Assembly (NCBI GenBank): GCA_021738345.1
Contig: JAIPCE010000013.1
Location: forward strand, 1 to 35,559
Length of the DNA stretch: 35,559 bases
Direction: 5' to 3'
From: Rhodoferax sp.
GTDB lineage: Bacteria; Pseudomonadota; Gammaproteobacteria; Burkholderiales; Burkholderiaceae_C
How positions within the stretch are numbered: position 1 is the first letter of the stretch; each line of letters begins with the position of its first letter. A program made the translations under genes and the position numbers. The notes below the pieces were generated by a model that saw only the letters and a program-made list of their open reading frames with translations, was not told where the DNA came from and ran no database searches. Positions 16,201 through 24,965 of this stretch are shown here, in pieces.

Positions 16201-17796
16201 ATGAACGTACACATTCCGACCATGTTTTGGGTCACCATCATGGTGGGTGCCGTCCTTTCGGTGTCCGTTGCGGTCATCGCCCATCGCAAGCAGCGCGACG
16301 GCTTGCTGTACTGGGCCCTGGGACTGGCCTTTCACACCGTGTCGTATGTGGTAATCATCCAGCGCGACAACGTTGGCGTCTTTTGGGCGCTCGTGCTGGG
16401 CTATGCCCTGCGCGCAGCGGCCTGGGCATCGTTTGCCGAGGGCTTGTGCGAGTTTTATCGCAGGCGTCCACCCAGGGTGTTGATCTGGACCCCGGTCGTG
16501 GCGGTTATTTTTCTTTTTTCCTTTTTTGTCAAGGACACCACGGCGCGCATTTTGGTGATCAGCCTGGTGTTTGCCGTGCAGTGTACGTTCGCCCTGTGGT
16601 TTGTCTGGCAGGCGCGACTTACTGCGCCAGGGCGGGGGAAGTACTTCATGATGACCGGGCTGGTGATCGCGATCGTGACCCTGCTGCTGCGGGCCTTGGG
16701 TGCCACGCGCGGTGGCGCAGCCGATATGGCATCCCTGACCGGCTCCAATCCGAGCCAGACGCTGAGCCTGTTCATGGCGCTGGGCGTCATCTTGATGCTA
16801 TCAATCGGGTTTGTACTGATGTCCAAAGACCGTGCGGACGACATGAACCGGGTCCTGGCAACCCAGGACGATTTGACCGGCCTGGCCAATCGACGCCGCC
16901 TCAATGAGGTCTTTTTCAACGAATGGGCGCGCTCCCAGCGCTCGGGGCATCCGCTGGCCCTGGCAATGATCGACATCGACCAGTTCAAAAACTACAACGA
17001 CCACTATGGCCACCAGGCCGGCGATCTTTGTCTCAAAAGCGTGGCGCAGGTCATACAGTCGGCCGCCGGGCGGGCGGGCGATCTGGCCGCCCGTTATGGG
17101 GGCGAAGAATTCGTGTTGATTCTGCCCGACACCGACGCCAAAGCGGCGCATCGACTGGCAGAGGGGTTGCGTGCCGCGGTGCAAGGGATGAGCCTGGTGC
17201 ATGCCAAGTCGTCCGGCGGCACGGTCAGCGTCAGCATCGGTGTGGCGGCGCTGGAAGACGGGTGTTACGCCGACGCCGACGCGCTCTTGCAGGCGGCAGA
17301 CCAGGCGCTTTACCGTGCCAAAAATGGCGGTCGCAACCAGGTGGTACTGGCCCCAGAAGCTGAGAAACAGCGCACCAGAGCGGCTCCGCTGAGATTGGTG
17401 CAACTGGTGTGGCGCAGCGTCTACGAAACTGGCGATCCCGTGATCGACACCCAGCACCGCGCACTCTTTGCACTGGTCAATCAACTTCTGGGCGCGATGC
17501 TGGAGGGGCGTGAAAAAGCAGAAGTTGCCAAGCTGATCGAGGCATTCCTGGTCGACATTGCCCGTCATTTCCACGATGAAGAGGCCATCCTGCGGGCGGC
17601 CGATGTCCCGGATGTCGTAGGCCATGCGGTACTGCACCAGGCACTGCTGGACAAATCAGCCACACTCGCGCTGCGTTTTCGTGCCGGCACACTGTCGATT
17701 GGGGAGCTTTTTGAGTATCTCGCGCACGAAGTCGTCGCGCGCCACATCCTCTCCGCTGACCGCGAAATGTTTGCCGCGCTGAAGCGGCAAAAGTAG
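16201..17796 (+). CDS. Membrane diguanylate cyclase with C-terminal hemerythrin domain
   Basis: 531 aa. Residues 5-207 contain about seven hydrophobic segments (7TM sensor region). GGDEF domain: 215-385, with DDLTGLANRR, the active motif GGEEF (300-304) and an allosteric I-site RAGD (291-294) five residues upstream, so an active, product-inhibited cyclase is expected. Residues about 400-531 are bacteriohemerythrin, and all seven likely diiron ligands are visible: His419, His456, Glu460, His475, His479, His515 and Asp520. Such fusions are known to couple O2 or iron-redox state to c-di-GMP synthesis. It starts 36 nt after the MBL gene on the same strand and may be cotranscribed. Confidence 0.93.
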   Translation: MNVHIPTMFWVTIMVGAVLSVSVAVIAHRKQRDGLLYWALGLAFHTVSYVVIIQRDNVGVFWALVLGYALRAAAWASFAEGLCEFYRRRPPRVLIWTPVVAVIFLFSFFVKDTTARILVISLVFAVQCTFALWFVWQARLTAPGRGKYFMMTGLVIAIVTLLLRALGATRGGAADMASLTGSNPSQTLSLFMALGVILMLSIGFVLMSKDRADDMNRVLATQDDLTGLANRRRLNEVFFNEWARSQRSGHPLALAMIDIDQFKNYNDHYGHQAGDLCLKSVAQVIQSAAGRAGDLAARYGGEEFVLILPDTDAKAAHRLAEGLRAAVQGMSLVHAKSSGGTVSVSIGVAALEDGCYADADALLQAADQALYRAKNGGRNQVVLAPEAEKQRTRAAPLRLVQLVWRSVYETGDPVIDTQHRALFALVNQLLGAMLEGREKAEVAKLIEAFLVDIARHFHDEEAILRAADVPDVVGHAVLHQALLDKSATLALRFRAGTLSIGELFEYLAHEVVARHILSADREMFAALKRQK

Positions 17797-17899
17797 CATG
17801 CGAAAATCGGCAAACACCCAGCCACCACAGCCAAGGCAAGCGGTGTCAAGTTCACACCAGACCGAACCAAGTCTGTAGGCAAGCTGAAAGGAACCCGCT

Positions 17900-18391
17900 A
17901 TGACTGCCCTTATGACTGCCATCCATGCCAATGACGCAACAGGGGTGCGGCAACTGATCGCGCAGGGCGTTGACGTCAATCTGTTAGACGCCCATCGGGA
18001 TGCGCCACTGGTCATGGCGGCCTACCTCGGCAATGCGGAGATTGTCCTCCTGCTGCTAGAGGCCGGGGCCGACGTGACCGCAGTGGACCCGGGCATGCGG
18101 GCCACGGCCTTGCACGCTGCCGCGTATGCCGGCAATACCGAGGCAGCCAGGCTCCTGGTGCAATTTCATATCGATATCGACAAGCAAGGACCGGTCAACG
18201 GCTACACCGCTTTGCACGACGCGATCTGGCAGGGGCATCTGGAGACTGCCCGGGCACTGATTGATGCGGGTGCCAACCTGGCACTGCGCTCACTGCGGGG
18301 TGAGACGCCGTTGGCGTTTGCCCAATCCAGGCAGCACAACGCGATCGCAGATCTGATTGTGCAAAAGATGGCGCAGCCTTCGGCCGGTTGA
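17900..18391 (+). CDS. Ankyrin-repeat protein
   Basis: 163 aa made almost wholly of ankyrin repeats: four to five units with the G-(N/H)-x-E-x-(A/V)-x-LL pattern (GNAEIVLLLLEAGADV, GNTEAARLLVQ, GHLETARALIDAGANL) and TALH starts at about residues 70 and 105. It has no signal peptide. GAAAGGAACC precedes the ATG. It is 103 nt after the hemerythrin cyclase on the same strand and converges on the EAL gene. Ankyrin proteins bind other proteins; no partner is evident. Confidence 0.9.
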   Translation: MTALMTAIHANDATGVRQLIAQGVDVNLLDAHRDAPLVMAAYLGNAEIVLLLLEAGADVTAVDPGMRATALHAAAYAGNTEAARLLVQFHIDIDKQGPVNGYTALHDAIWQGHLETARALIDAGANLALRSLRGETPLAFAQSRQHNAIADLIVQKMAQPSAG

Positions 18392-18401
18392 CCCTTCGTA
18401 T

Positions 18402-21400
18402 TCAGTTGGAGGTGCGTAACAGCTGGGCAAAGGCTTCGGCGGGCATCGGCCGGCCAAAGAAATAGCCCTGCAGCTCATCACATCCCTGCGCGCGCAGAAA
18501 GTCAATTTGGTGCTGGGTCTCGACGCCCTCTGCAATGGTCTTGAACCCCAGGCCGTGGGCCATTTGCACGATTGCGCGCACGATGGCACCGTCGTCTTGC
18601 TCCAGGTCGAGGTCGCGCACAAACGACTGGTCAATCTTGAGCTTGTCAATCTGGTAGCGTTTGAGGTAACTCAGGCTCGAATACCCGGTGCCGAAGTCAT
18701 CAATCGACAACTTGAGACCCATGGCGTGCAATTTGCCAATCTGGTCCAGAGTAAAGCGGGAGTCTTCCATGGCGACGCTCTCGGTGAGCTCAAGCTCCAG
18801 CAACTCCGGTTTCAGGCCGCTGTCCGCGAGCACCGCAGCGACTGATTCGCACAAACCGGTCTGGTGGAATTGCAGCGCCGACAAGTTGACCGCCACCGGC
18901 ACAAGCGGCAGACCGTCGCGTTGCCAGGCCGCAATCTGTTGCGCTGCAGTGTGCATCACCCAGTTGCCAATGGCCAGAATTTGGCCGCTGGTCTCGGCGA
19001 TCGGGATAAAACGCGCGGGTGATACGAGGCCCCATTCCGGGTGCTGCCACCTTATCAGGGCCTCGGCGCCGATGATTTGCTGGCTCAAGGCGTCTACCTG
19101 CGGCTGGTAGTAGAGCACGAATTCGCCGCGCGACAAGGCACGCCGCAAGTGGCTCTCGACCAGCAGCGACTCTTTGGCATCGGTCTGAATCTGCTCCGTA
19201 AAGAACTTGAAGCTGTCTCTGCCATCGCGTTTGGCCTGCAACAGCGCCGCGTCGGCGCATTGCGAAAGTGTCTGGAAGTCGCTGCCGTTGTCCGGAAAAA
19301 TCGCAATACCAATGCATGCGGTCAGACTGACTTCGTTTCCCGCGTCCAGCGGGACCGGCTCCTGAATCAGCGCCAGCAAGCGGCTTGCAACGTGTGCAGC
19401 GGCGTTGGCATGGGTGTTGGGGAGCAGCAGCACAAATTCATCGCTGCCCTGGCGGCATACTGTGTCATCGGACTGCAGATTGGCGGTCAGGCGCGTGGCC
19501 AGTGTTTGCAAAATCTGGTCGCCTACAGGGCGTCCCAAGGAGTCATTGATAGACTGAAACCGGTCAATATCGACGAACATCATGACCACCTGAGTGCCCG
19601 TGCGTTTGGCCGTGGCGAGCGCCAGGCGGGTGCGGTCTTGCAGCAGCTTGTGGTTTGGCAGTTGCGTCAGCGGGTCGTAGTTCGCCAAAAACTCGATCTG
19701 TTCTTGCGCAGCCTTGCTATCTGTCAGGTCGCGCAAAATGCCGATGTACTGGAAAATGTGTCCGTCGGTGTCTTTGACGGCACTGATAGACAGCCACTCG
19801 GGATAAATCTGGCCATTCTTGCGTTGGTTCCAGATCTCACCCTCCCAGTTTCCGGTATGCTGAATTTCGCGCCACATGGCAACATAAAAAGCCCGATCTT
19901 GCCGCCCGGAGCGCAGTATGCGGGGGTCTTGCCCCACCAGCTCAGACTCCAGGTAACCGGTAATGGTGCAGAAGGCCTGGTTCGCCGACAAGATTCGGTT
20001 GTTGGCATCGGTGATAAAAATGCCCTCGTGGCTGGACTTGAACACCTGGCCCACCAGCAGCAGGTGATTTTCTGCCTGTTTGCGCTCGGTAATGTCCCGG
20101 GAAATCATGATGAACCTGGGGTCTCGGGCGTCGGCAGACTCCTTTCTTGCCACCGAAAGTTCAAACCATCTCGGACCTTCAGCGAACGGCAATTCAATCT
20201 GGCGACCCGTTGAAAGGCCCTTGGCATGGGCCTCTTGCAGCGCATCCAGGCAGATGGTGCTGGCCTTCTCGGGGAGCACCTCGGCCAGCAGCTTGCCACT
20301 GAATACTTCTGGCGGCGCCGCCAACAGGTTTGCCCGGGAGGTGTGGTATTGCTGGTAGCGCCCGCTGAGATCGAACTCGAACAGCACATCGGGGAGTGCG
20401 TTGAGAATGGCCTCGCGATCCACTTGCTGTGCGCGCAAGTCCTGCGTCATGGAATTGGCAAGTGCCTCGGCGCGTTCCCGACCGTTGGCCAGCAACCATG
20501 CCACCCAGCCCAGCACAAGGCCCAAGCTTGCGCCGACCAGTGCGATCAGGTGGTGCCGCTGGTCCTCGATCAAGCGTTTGTCAAAGCTTGGCAGGGCGCG
20601 CAATACCAGGGTCCAGCGCCGGCTCCCGAGCTCCAGGGTCCGGTCGGTGCGCAATAGTCCTTGCGACTGGGCCGCCGGGAGTGGATCGCCGTACAAACGG
20701 TCTGCCGCCGCAAGGGAATTCCCATCGAAAATTTCGACCTGGATGTCCTGATCGAGCTGGTGTCCGAGACTTTGCACCAGGTCACGCACCCGAAAAGGCA
20801 GGCTGACCCAGCCCACCGTGGCTGCTTGGCGCTGCAGCACGGATTCGACCTCCATGCCTTTGGCATACAAGGGTGCATACATGACCACCGCAGGCAGGTC
20901 CTGGCCCTCATCCTGAACCAGTCGGGTCTTCTTCGACAGCGTGGCGCTGCCGGTGTCACGCGCCTGCAGCAAGGCCGCGCGCACGTCCGAATTGGAGGCA
21001 ATGTCAAAACCGACGGCATGCAGGTTGCTGCCGGAATAGGGTTCGATCAGCACAATGGGCACATAAAACAGTCGCTCTCCGGCGGGCTTGACCTGGTACT
21101 GCGGGAAATCATGCCGGCGCATGTCCGCCGTGTGCTGCGTCAGATGCTCGGCTTGCACCAGCCGCGAAATTGCAAAACCCTGCAGACCGAAATCAGATCT
21201 ATCGAGCTGGAGCGCCGCCACATAGGCGTGGTATTCCTCACGCGAGATTGCGTCCGAGGCCTCGAAGAACCCCTTGGCGCCGCGCAATACGAGCTCATAA
21301 CTCGCCAGTCGTTGAATGAAGTGAAAACTGACTCGGCTCGCCGCGTCTTCAAAGTCCAGCCGGCGAATGGCCTGGGTTTCGAGTTCTTCGTTGTGCCAAT

Positions 21401-21476
21401 AGATGCCTGTCACGCACAATATCAGACCAGCAACAAGCGGGGCAAGCAACGTGGAAAGCTTCCACCGCAAGGGCAT
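18402..21476 (-). CDS. CHASE-PAS-PAS-GGDEF-EAL c-di-GMP phosphodiesterase (probable)
   Basis: 1024 aa from ATG 21476, with AAAGGAA 9 nt upstream; the open extension to 21644 runs over the divergent promoter. TM helices lie at about 8-27 and 308-330 and flank a periplasmic CHASE domain (~70-250; FGLQGFAISR, IEPYSGSN, GFDIASNSDVR). PAS domains are at about 352-465 and 472-590. The GGDEF domain (~595-760) has GSDEF (677-681) in place of GGDEF and no RxxD I-site, so cyclase activity is doubtful. The EAL domain (~775-1015) is complete: EALIRWQHP (805-), DDFGTGYSSL, a KIDQSFV strand and EGVETQ, as in active phosphodiesterases. It is therefore likely to hydrolyse c-di-GMP in response to a periplasmic ligand. 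Confidence 0.93.
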   Translation of the reverse strand: MPLRWKLSTLLAPLVAGLILCVTGIYWHNEELETQAIRRLDFEDAASRVSFHFIQRLASYELVLRGAKGFFEASDAISREEYHAYVAALQLDRSDFGLQGFAISRLVQAEHLTQHTADMRRHDFPQYQVKPAGERLFYVPIVLIEPYSGSNLHAVGFDIASNSDVRAALLQARDTGSATLSKKTRLVQDEGQDLPAVVMYAPLYAKGMEVESVLQRQAATVGWVSLPFRVRDLVQSLGHQLDQDIQVEIFDGNSLAAADRLYGDPLPAAQSQGLLRTDRTLELGSRRWTLVLRALPSFDKRLIEDQRHHLIALVGASLGLVLGWVAWLLANGRERAEALANSMTQDLRAQQVDREAILNALPDVLFEFDLSGRYQQYHTSRANLLAAPPEVFSGKLLAEVLPEKASTICLDALQEAHAKGLSTGRQIELPFAEGPRWFELSVARKESADARDPRFIMISRDITERKQAENHLLLVGQVFKSSHEGIFITDANNRILSANQAFCTITGYLESELVGQDPRILRSGRQDRAFYVAMWREIQHTGNWEGEIWNQRKNGQIYPEWLSISAVKDTDGHIFQYIGILRDLTDSKAAQEQIEFLANYDPLTQLPNHKLLQDRTRLALATAKRTGTQVVMMFVDIDRFQSINDSLGRPVGDQILQTLATRLTANLQSDDTVCRQGSDEFVLLLPNTHANAAAHVASRLLALIQEPVPLDAGNEVSLTACIGIAIFPDNGSDFQTLSQCADAALLQAKRDGRDSFKFFTEQIQTDAKESLLVESHLRRALSRGEFVLYYQPQVDALSQQIIGAEALIRWQHPEWGLVSPARFIPIAETSGQILAIGNWVMHTAAQQIAAWQRDGLPLVPVAVNLSALQFHQTGLCESVAAVLADSGLKPELLELELTESVAMEDSRFTLDQIGKLHAMGLKLSIDDFGTGYSSLSYLKRYQIDKLKIDQSFVRDLDLEQDDGAIVRAIVQMAHGLGFKTIAEGVETQHQIDFLRAQGCDELQGYFFGRPMPAEAFAQLLRTSN

Positions 21477-21587
21477 TGAACGGGTTCCTTTGAAGACGGG
21501 GCCGAAGAAGCGACAGTTTACCGAATTTGGCAGCCCATGAAACAAGGCGAATCCGTTTAGCCAGACTTGCCACTTTGCCCAGGGAAT

Positions 21588-21600
21588 CAATTTAAAATTG
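21588..21600. promoter_or_regulatory. Odd-length palindrome in divergent promoter region
   Basis: CAATTT-A-AAATTG is a perfect 13-bp palindrome in the 199-nt gap between the EAL gene and the small histidine kinase. It lies about 75 nt before the kinase start, where TTGCCA and an AT-rich stretch could form a promoter for the kinase. A regulator site is possible; evidence is limited to symmetry and position. Confidence 0.35.
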
Positions 21601-21675
21601 TCGCCCCAGACGCGCGGGAAAGGCGCCAGGGTGATTACAAACAAACTTTACCCGGCCTCAGCCGGCTGGCAACTT

Positions 21676-22368
21676 ATGTCCACAGAAGAAATCAGCTTTG
21701 CTGACTTGATGGCTTCGTCGATTCACGACATGAAAAATTCCGTCAATATCCAGGTCCATGCGCTGGAAAGTATTGCGGCACAGATCAAGGAAAAAGTGGA
21801 TGCCCCGGCCTTCCAGAGCCTGGTGTCCGTAATTGCGCAGGCGCATCGGGTCGATGCCAACCTGATTCAACTTCTGAGTCTGTACAAGTTTGGCAAGTCG
21901 ATTTACCCACTGGATATCAGCGAGCATTCAGTGGCCGAGGTGATTGCCGAGGTCGTCATGCAGAAATCGCTGGTGCTAGCGCTCAAGGGCATTGCGGTGG
22001 AAGTTGATTGCCCACAAGACTGCGACTGGTACTTTGACCGTGACCTGATAACCGGCGTGCTGTTGAACGCCATGAACAATGCCTACAACTACACCCAGGA
22101 CAAAATTCGCATCGCTGCAAGCACCGACGGCAGGGGGTTGACCTTGCGGGTTGAAGACAACGGCAGCGGCTACCCCGTCCAGATGCTGCACGGCGATGGC
22201 ATTGACGCCAACAAAGGGGTCAACTTCTTTAGCGGTAGCACCGGCCTGGGTTTTTATTTTTCATCGCAGGTCGCGCAGCAGCACCAAAACCACGGCCACT
22301 CGGGTTCACTCACGATTGAAAACGGTGGCGCCTACGGCGGCGGGTGCTTTGTAGTGCGTTTGCCCTAA
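21676..22368 (+). CDS. Small soluble histidine kinase
   Basis: 230 aa from ATG 21676; the frame is open to 21598 but that stretch is promoter-like. The phosphoacceptor region is IHDMKNS with His17, then a two-helix dimerisation domain to about residue 90. The GHKL ATPase domain follows, with its N box as NAMNNAYNY, G1 as VEDNGSGYP, and G2 as STGLGFYFSS. There is no TM or sensor domain, so the input must come from a partner protein. The gene ends 18 nt before the REC-TPR gene and the two surely act as a pair. This DMKN-type H box differs from the common SHELRTP form. Confidence 0.88.
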   Translation: MSTEEISFADLMASSIHDMKNSVNIQVHALESIAAQIKEKVDAPAFQSLVSVIAQAHRVDANLIQLLSLYKFGKSIYPLDISEHSVAEVIAEVVMQKSLVLALKGIAVEVDCPQDCDWYFDRDLITGVLLNAMNNAYNYTQDKIRIAASTDGRGLTLRVEDNGSGYPVQMLHGDGIDANKGVNFFSGSTGLGFYFSSQVAQQHQNHGHSGSLTIENGGAYGGGCFVVRLP

Positions 22369-22386
22369 GGGGGTGTGGAAACTACC

Positions 22387-23997
22387 ATGACATTTACTCT
22401 GCAACAGGCCAACACGCTGATCGTTGATGACTTTCAGGGCATGCGCACCATGTTGCGCCACTTTGTCCGCCAGATGGGAATTACCCGGATCAGTACCGCC
22501 AGCAACGCAAGCGAAGCCATCAGCATGCTGGCTTCCGCCAAGTTCGATGTCGTGATCTGTGATTACAACCTCGGGCACGGCGCCAATGGCCATCAGGTGC
22601 TGGAAGAGGCCAAGATGCGCAACCTGGTGGGTGTGTCGACCATCTGGATCATGGTCACTGCCGAGAAGACCACTGAAATGGTCATGGGAGCGACCGAGGT
22701 CAAACCCGACGATTACCTGCTCAAACCCATCAATCAAGTGTTGCTGCAAAGCCGGCTGGAAAAATTGATTGCACGTAAGCAGTGTTTGGGGGTGGTAGAG
22801 ACAGCCATTCGCGCCCGGGACTTTGGTGGAGCGATTGGCCACTGCGACCAGTTATTGAAAGACAAGGCCGTCAATGCGCAGGAAATCCTGCGTATCAAAA
22901 GCGATCTGTTGCTGACCATGGGGGAATATGACGCCGCGAAGCTGGTGTTTGAGTCGGTGCTGGCGGTGCGCAACATTGCTTGGGCCAAAACAGGTCTGGG
23001 CAAGGTGTTATTTTATGCCCAGGACTATGCCGCGGCGATTGCCATGTTTGAGCAGGTGTTGCAAGACAACCGGATGTATGTGGAAGCGGCCGATTGGTTG
23101 GCCAAGACTTACGATGCCATGGGCGAGCTTGCACGGGCAGAAAAGGTGCTGCTCGATGCGGTCAAACTGTCGCCCAATTCGCCGGTACGGCAAAAAAACC
23201 TGGGGGATACCGCCTTCAAAAATGGCTCGCTGGATGTTGCACAGGCGGCCTTTGAGAAAAACATTAAAACCAGTGAGTTTTCGGCCCATAAAAACCCGGC
23301 GGTGTATGCCAGCCTGGCCGAAGTGCTTGGCGAGAAAAATGCTCCTGAAGAAGCGCTCAAGGTGCTGAATCAGAGCAAGGTCGATTTCAGAGCCAATGCG
23401 TCCGCGGCTTTGCAGGCCGCCGCCGCCGAGAGCCGGATTTACCAAAAAATGGGGCAGGTTGACAAAGCGCAGGCAGCGCTGGCCAATGCCGAGCAACTGG
23501 CGGACGAGTTGGGCGACAAGGTCAGCCCGGACCTCTTGGTGGAAGTGGCCAAGTCCCAGCTCAAGCTGGGTCAAAAAGACAAGGCCTGCAACCTGCTGGG
23601 GCGGGTGATCAAGAACAACCACGAAAACATGGCACTCTCCGGCCAGATTGAAGCCGTTTTTGCAAGTGAAAACCTGGTGCAGGAAGGCCGCGCACTGTTC
23701 AGTACCTCGCGCCAGGAGGTGATCGATATCAATAACCAGGGTGTGCTGCTTGCCAAGCAAGGAAATTTTGAGCGCGGTGTGGAACTGCTACGTTCAGCCG
23801 TCCAGCAGTTGCCTGGCAACGAGGGTGTCATCATCAATCTGGCGGGTCTGCTGATTGGCCAGATGAACAAAGAAGGCTACAGCGATGCTTTGGCGGCGCA
23901 GGCCCTGGCCTTGCTGGAGCGTGTGCATGAGCTCAACCCCGGTAATAAAAAATATTACACGTATACCCAGGTCCTGCATCGCTTGAAGCGCGACTAG
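22387..23997 (+). CDS. Response regulator with TPR-repeat output
   Basis: 536 aa from ATG 22387; a GTG at 22375 is too near the AGGGGG sequence to be the better start. REC domain at residues 8-125: acidic pocket VDD (13-15), phosphoacceptor Asp59 in VICDYNLG, and Lys113 in YLLKPIN. The rest is about 400 residues of helical TPR repeats, for example GEYDAAKLVFESVL, QDYAAAIAMFEQVL and GELARAEKVLLDAVKLSPN, ending with ALLERVHELNPGNKKYY. It has no DNA-binding or enzymatic domain, so the output should be protein-protein contact. It is cotranscribed with the small kinase just upstream. The target is not visible in the window. Confidence 0.92.
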   Translation: MTFTLQQANTLIVDDFQGMRTMLRHFVRQMGITRISTASNASEAISMLASAKFDVVICDYNLGHGANGHQVLEEAKMRNLVGVSTIWIMVTAEKTTEMVMGATEVKPDDYLLKPINQVLLQSRLEKLIARKQCLGVVETAIRARDFGGAIGHCDQLLKDKAVNAQEILRIKSDLLLTMGEYDAAKLVFESVLAVRNIAWAKTGLGKVLFYAQDYAAAIAMFEQVLQDNRMYVEAADWLAKTYDAMGELARAEKVLLDAVKLSPNSPVRQKNLGDTAFKNGSLDVAQAAFEKNIKTSEFSAHKNPAVYASLAEVLGEKNAPEEALKVLNQSKVDFRANASAALQAAAAESRIYQKMGQVDKAQAALANAEQLADELGDKVSPDLLVEVAKSQLKLGQKDKACNLLGRVIKNNHENMALSGQIEAVFASENLVQEGRALFSTSRQEVIDINNQGVLLAKQGNFERGVELLRSAVQQLPGNEGVIINLAGLLIGQMNKEGYSDALAAQALALLERVHELNPGNKKYYTYTQVLHRLKRD

Positions 23998-24088
23998 ATT
24001 CAGTTGGGTCGGATCGAAGATTTCAGCGGTGCCAATTTACACTGCTAAAAACGTTGGCGCTATTTGACATCATCCAAGGAGATACTGC

Positions 24089-24952
24089 ATGAAATTGGTT
24101 CGCTATGGTGCCGTTGGCAAGGAAAAGCCCGGCATGCTCGACACAGAGGGGGTCCTGCGTGAATTAAGCGCAGCGGTGGGGGAAATTACGCCCGCCACGC
24201 TGAACGCGCAAACGCTGGAAAAATTGCGCAAACTCGATCCCGCCAAGCTGCCTCTGGTCAAAGGCCAGCCGCGCATGGGCTGTCCGATCAGCGGCATTGG
24301 CAAGTTTGTCGCCATTGGCCTTAACTATGCAGACCACGCGGCCGAGTCCAATCTGCCGTTACCCAAGGAGCCAGTGGTTTTCATGAAGGCCACCAGTTGC
24401 ATCCAGGGTCCTGATGACGACGTGATGTTGCCAAAGGGTTCGGTCAAGACCGATTGGGAGGTAGAGCTAGGCGTGGTCATTGGCACGCTGGCACGCCATG
24501 TGACGCAGAAGGACGCGCTAAACCATGTGGCGGGCTATTGTGTCGTCAATGATGTGAGCGAACGAGCCTTTCAGATCGAGCGCGGTGGCACCTGGGACAA
24601 AGGCAAGGGCTGCGACACCTTTGGCCCCATCGGCCCCTGGCTGGTGACGGCCGACGAGGTGCCAAACCCGCAGCGCTTGCAGCTTTGGCTTGAAGTCAAC
24701 GGCCAGCGCATGCAAAACGGCAGCACCAAAAACATGATTTTCGGTGTCGCCAAAATCATCAGCTATGTCAGCCAGTTCATGACGCTGCTGCCCGGCGATG
24801 TGCTGACCACCGGCACCCCTGCCGGGGTCGGCATGGGGCAGAAGAAAAACGGTCAGAGCGATCCTCGGTTTCTCAAGGCCGGTGACCTCGTTACTCTGGG
24901 CATTGACGGTTTGGGGCAGCAGCAACAGCGGGTGGTGCCGTTCAAGCGCTGA
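24089..24952 (+). CDS. Fumarylacetoacetate hydrolase (FAH)-family enzyme
   Basis: 287 aa, single FAH catalytic domain after a ~70-residue N-terminal domain, the usual length for 2-hydroxyhepta-2,4-diene-1,7-dioate isomerase or ureidoglycolate lyase-like proteins. Metal and catalytic residues are visible: IGLNYADHAAE, FMKATSCIQGP, the DWEVELGVVIG acidic pair, VNDVSERAFQ, and the TGTPAGVGMG end. The family acts on acylpyruvates and related 2-oxo acids in aromatic breakdown, but the substrate cannot be read from the sequence. It is not in the lig operon and is 13 kb away from it. A good AAGGAGAT ribosome binding site precedes the ATG. It converges on the REC-GGDEF gene after 13 nt. Confidence 0.9.
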   Translation: MKLVRYGAVGKEKPGMLDTEGVLRELSAAVGEITPATLNAQTLEKLRKLDPAKLPLVKGQPRMGCPISGIGKFVAIGLNYADHAAESNLPLPKEPVVFMKATSCIQGPDDDVMLPKGSVKTDWEVELGVVIGTLARHVTQKDALNHVAGYCVVNDVSERAFQIERGGTWDKGKGCDTFGPIGPWLVTADEVPNPQRLQLWLEVNGQRMQNGSTKNMIFGVAKIISYVSQFMTLLPGDVLTTGTPAGVGMGQKKNGQSDPRFLKAGDLVTLGIDGLGQQQQRVVPFKR

Positions 24953-24965
24953 GCGCCCGCACCGG

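Noticed and set aside
19041-20213. A 390-codon plus-strand open frame
   Set aside because: It is antisense to the GGDEF/PAS part of the EAL protein and has no recognisable motif.
24001-24088. Possible terminator or promoter before the FAH-family gene
   Set aside because: A weak GCCAA/TTGGC pairing without a T run, and no well-spaced -35/-10 pair.
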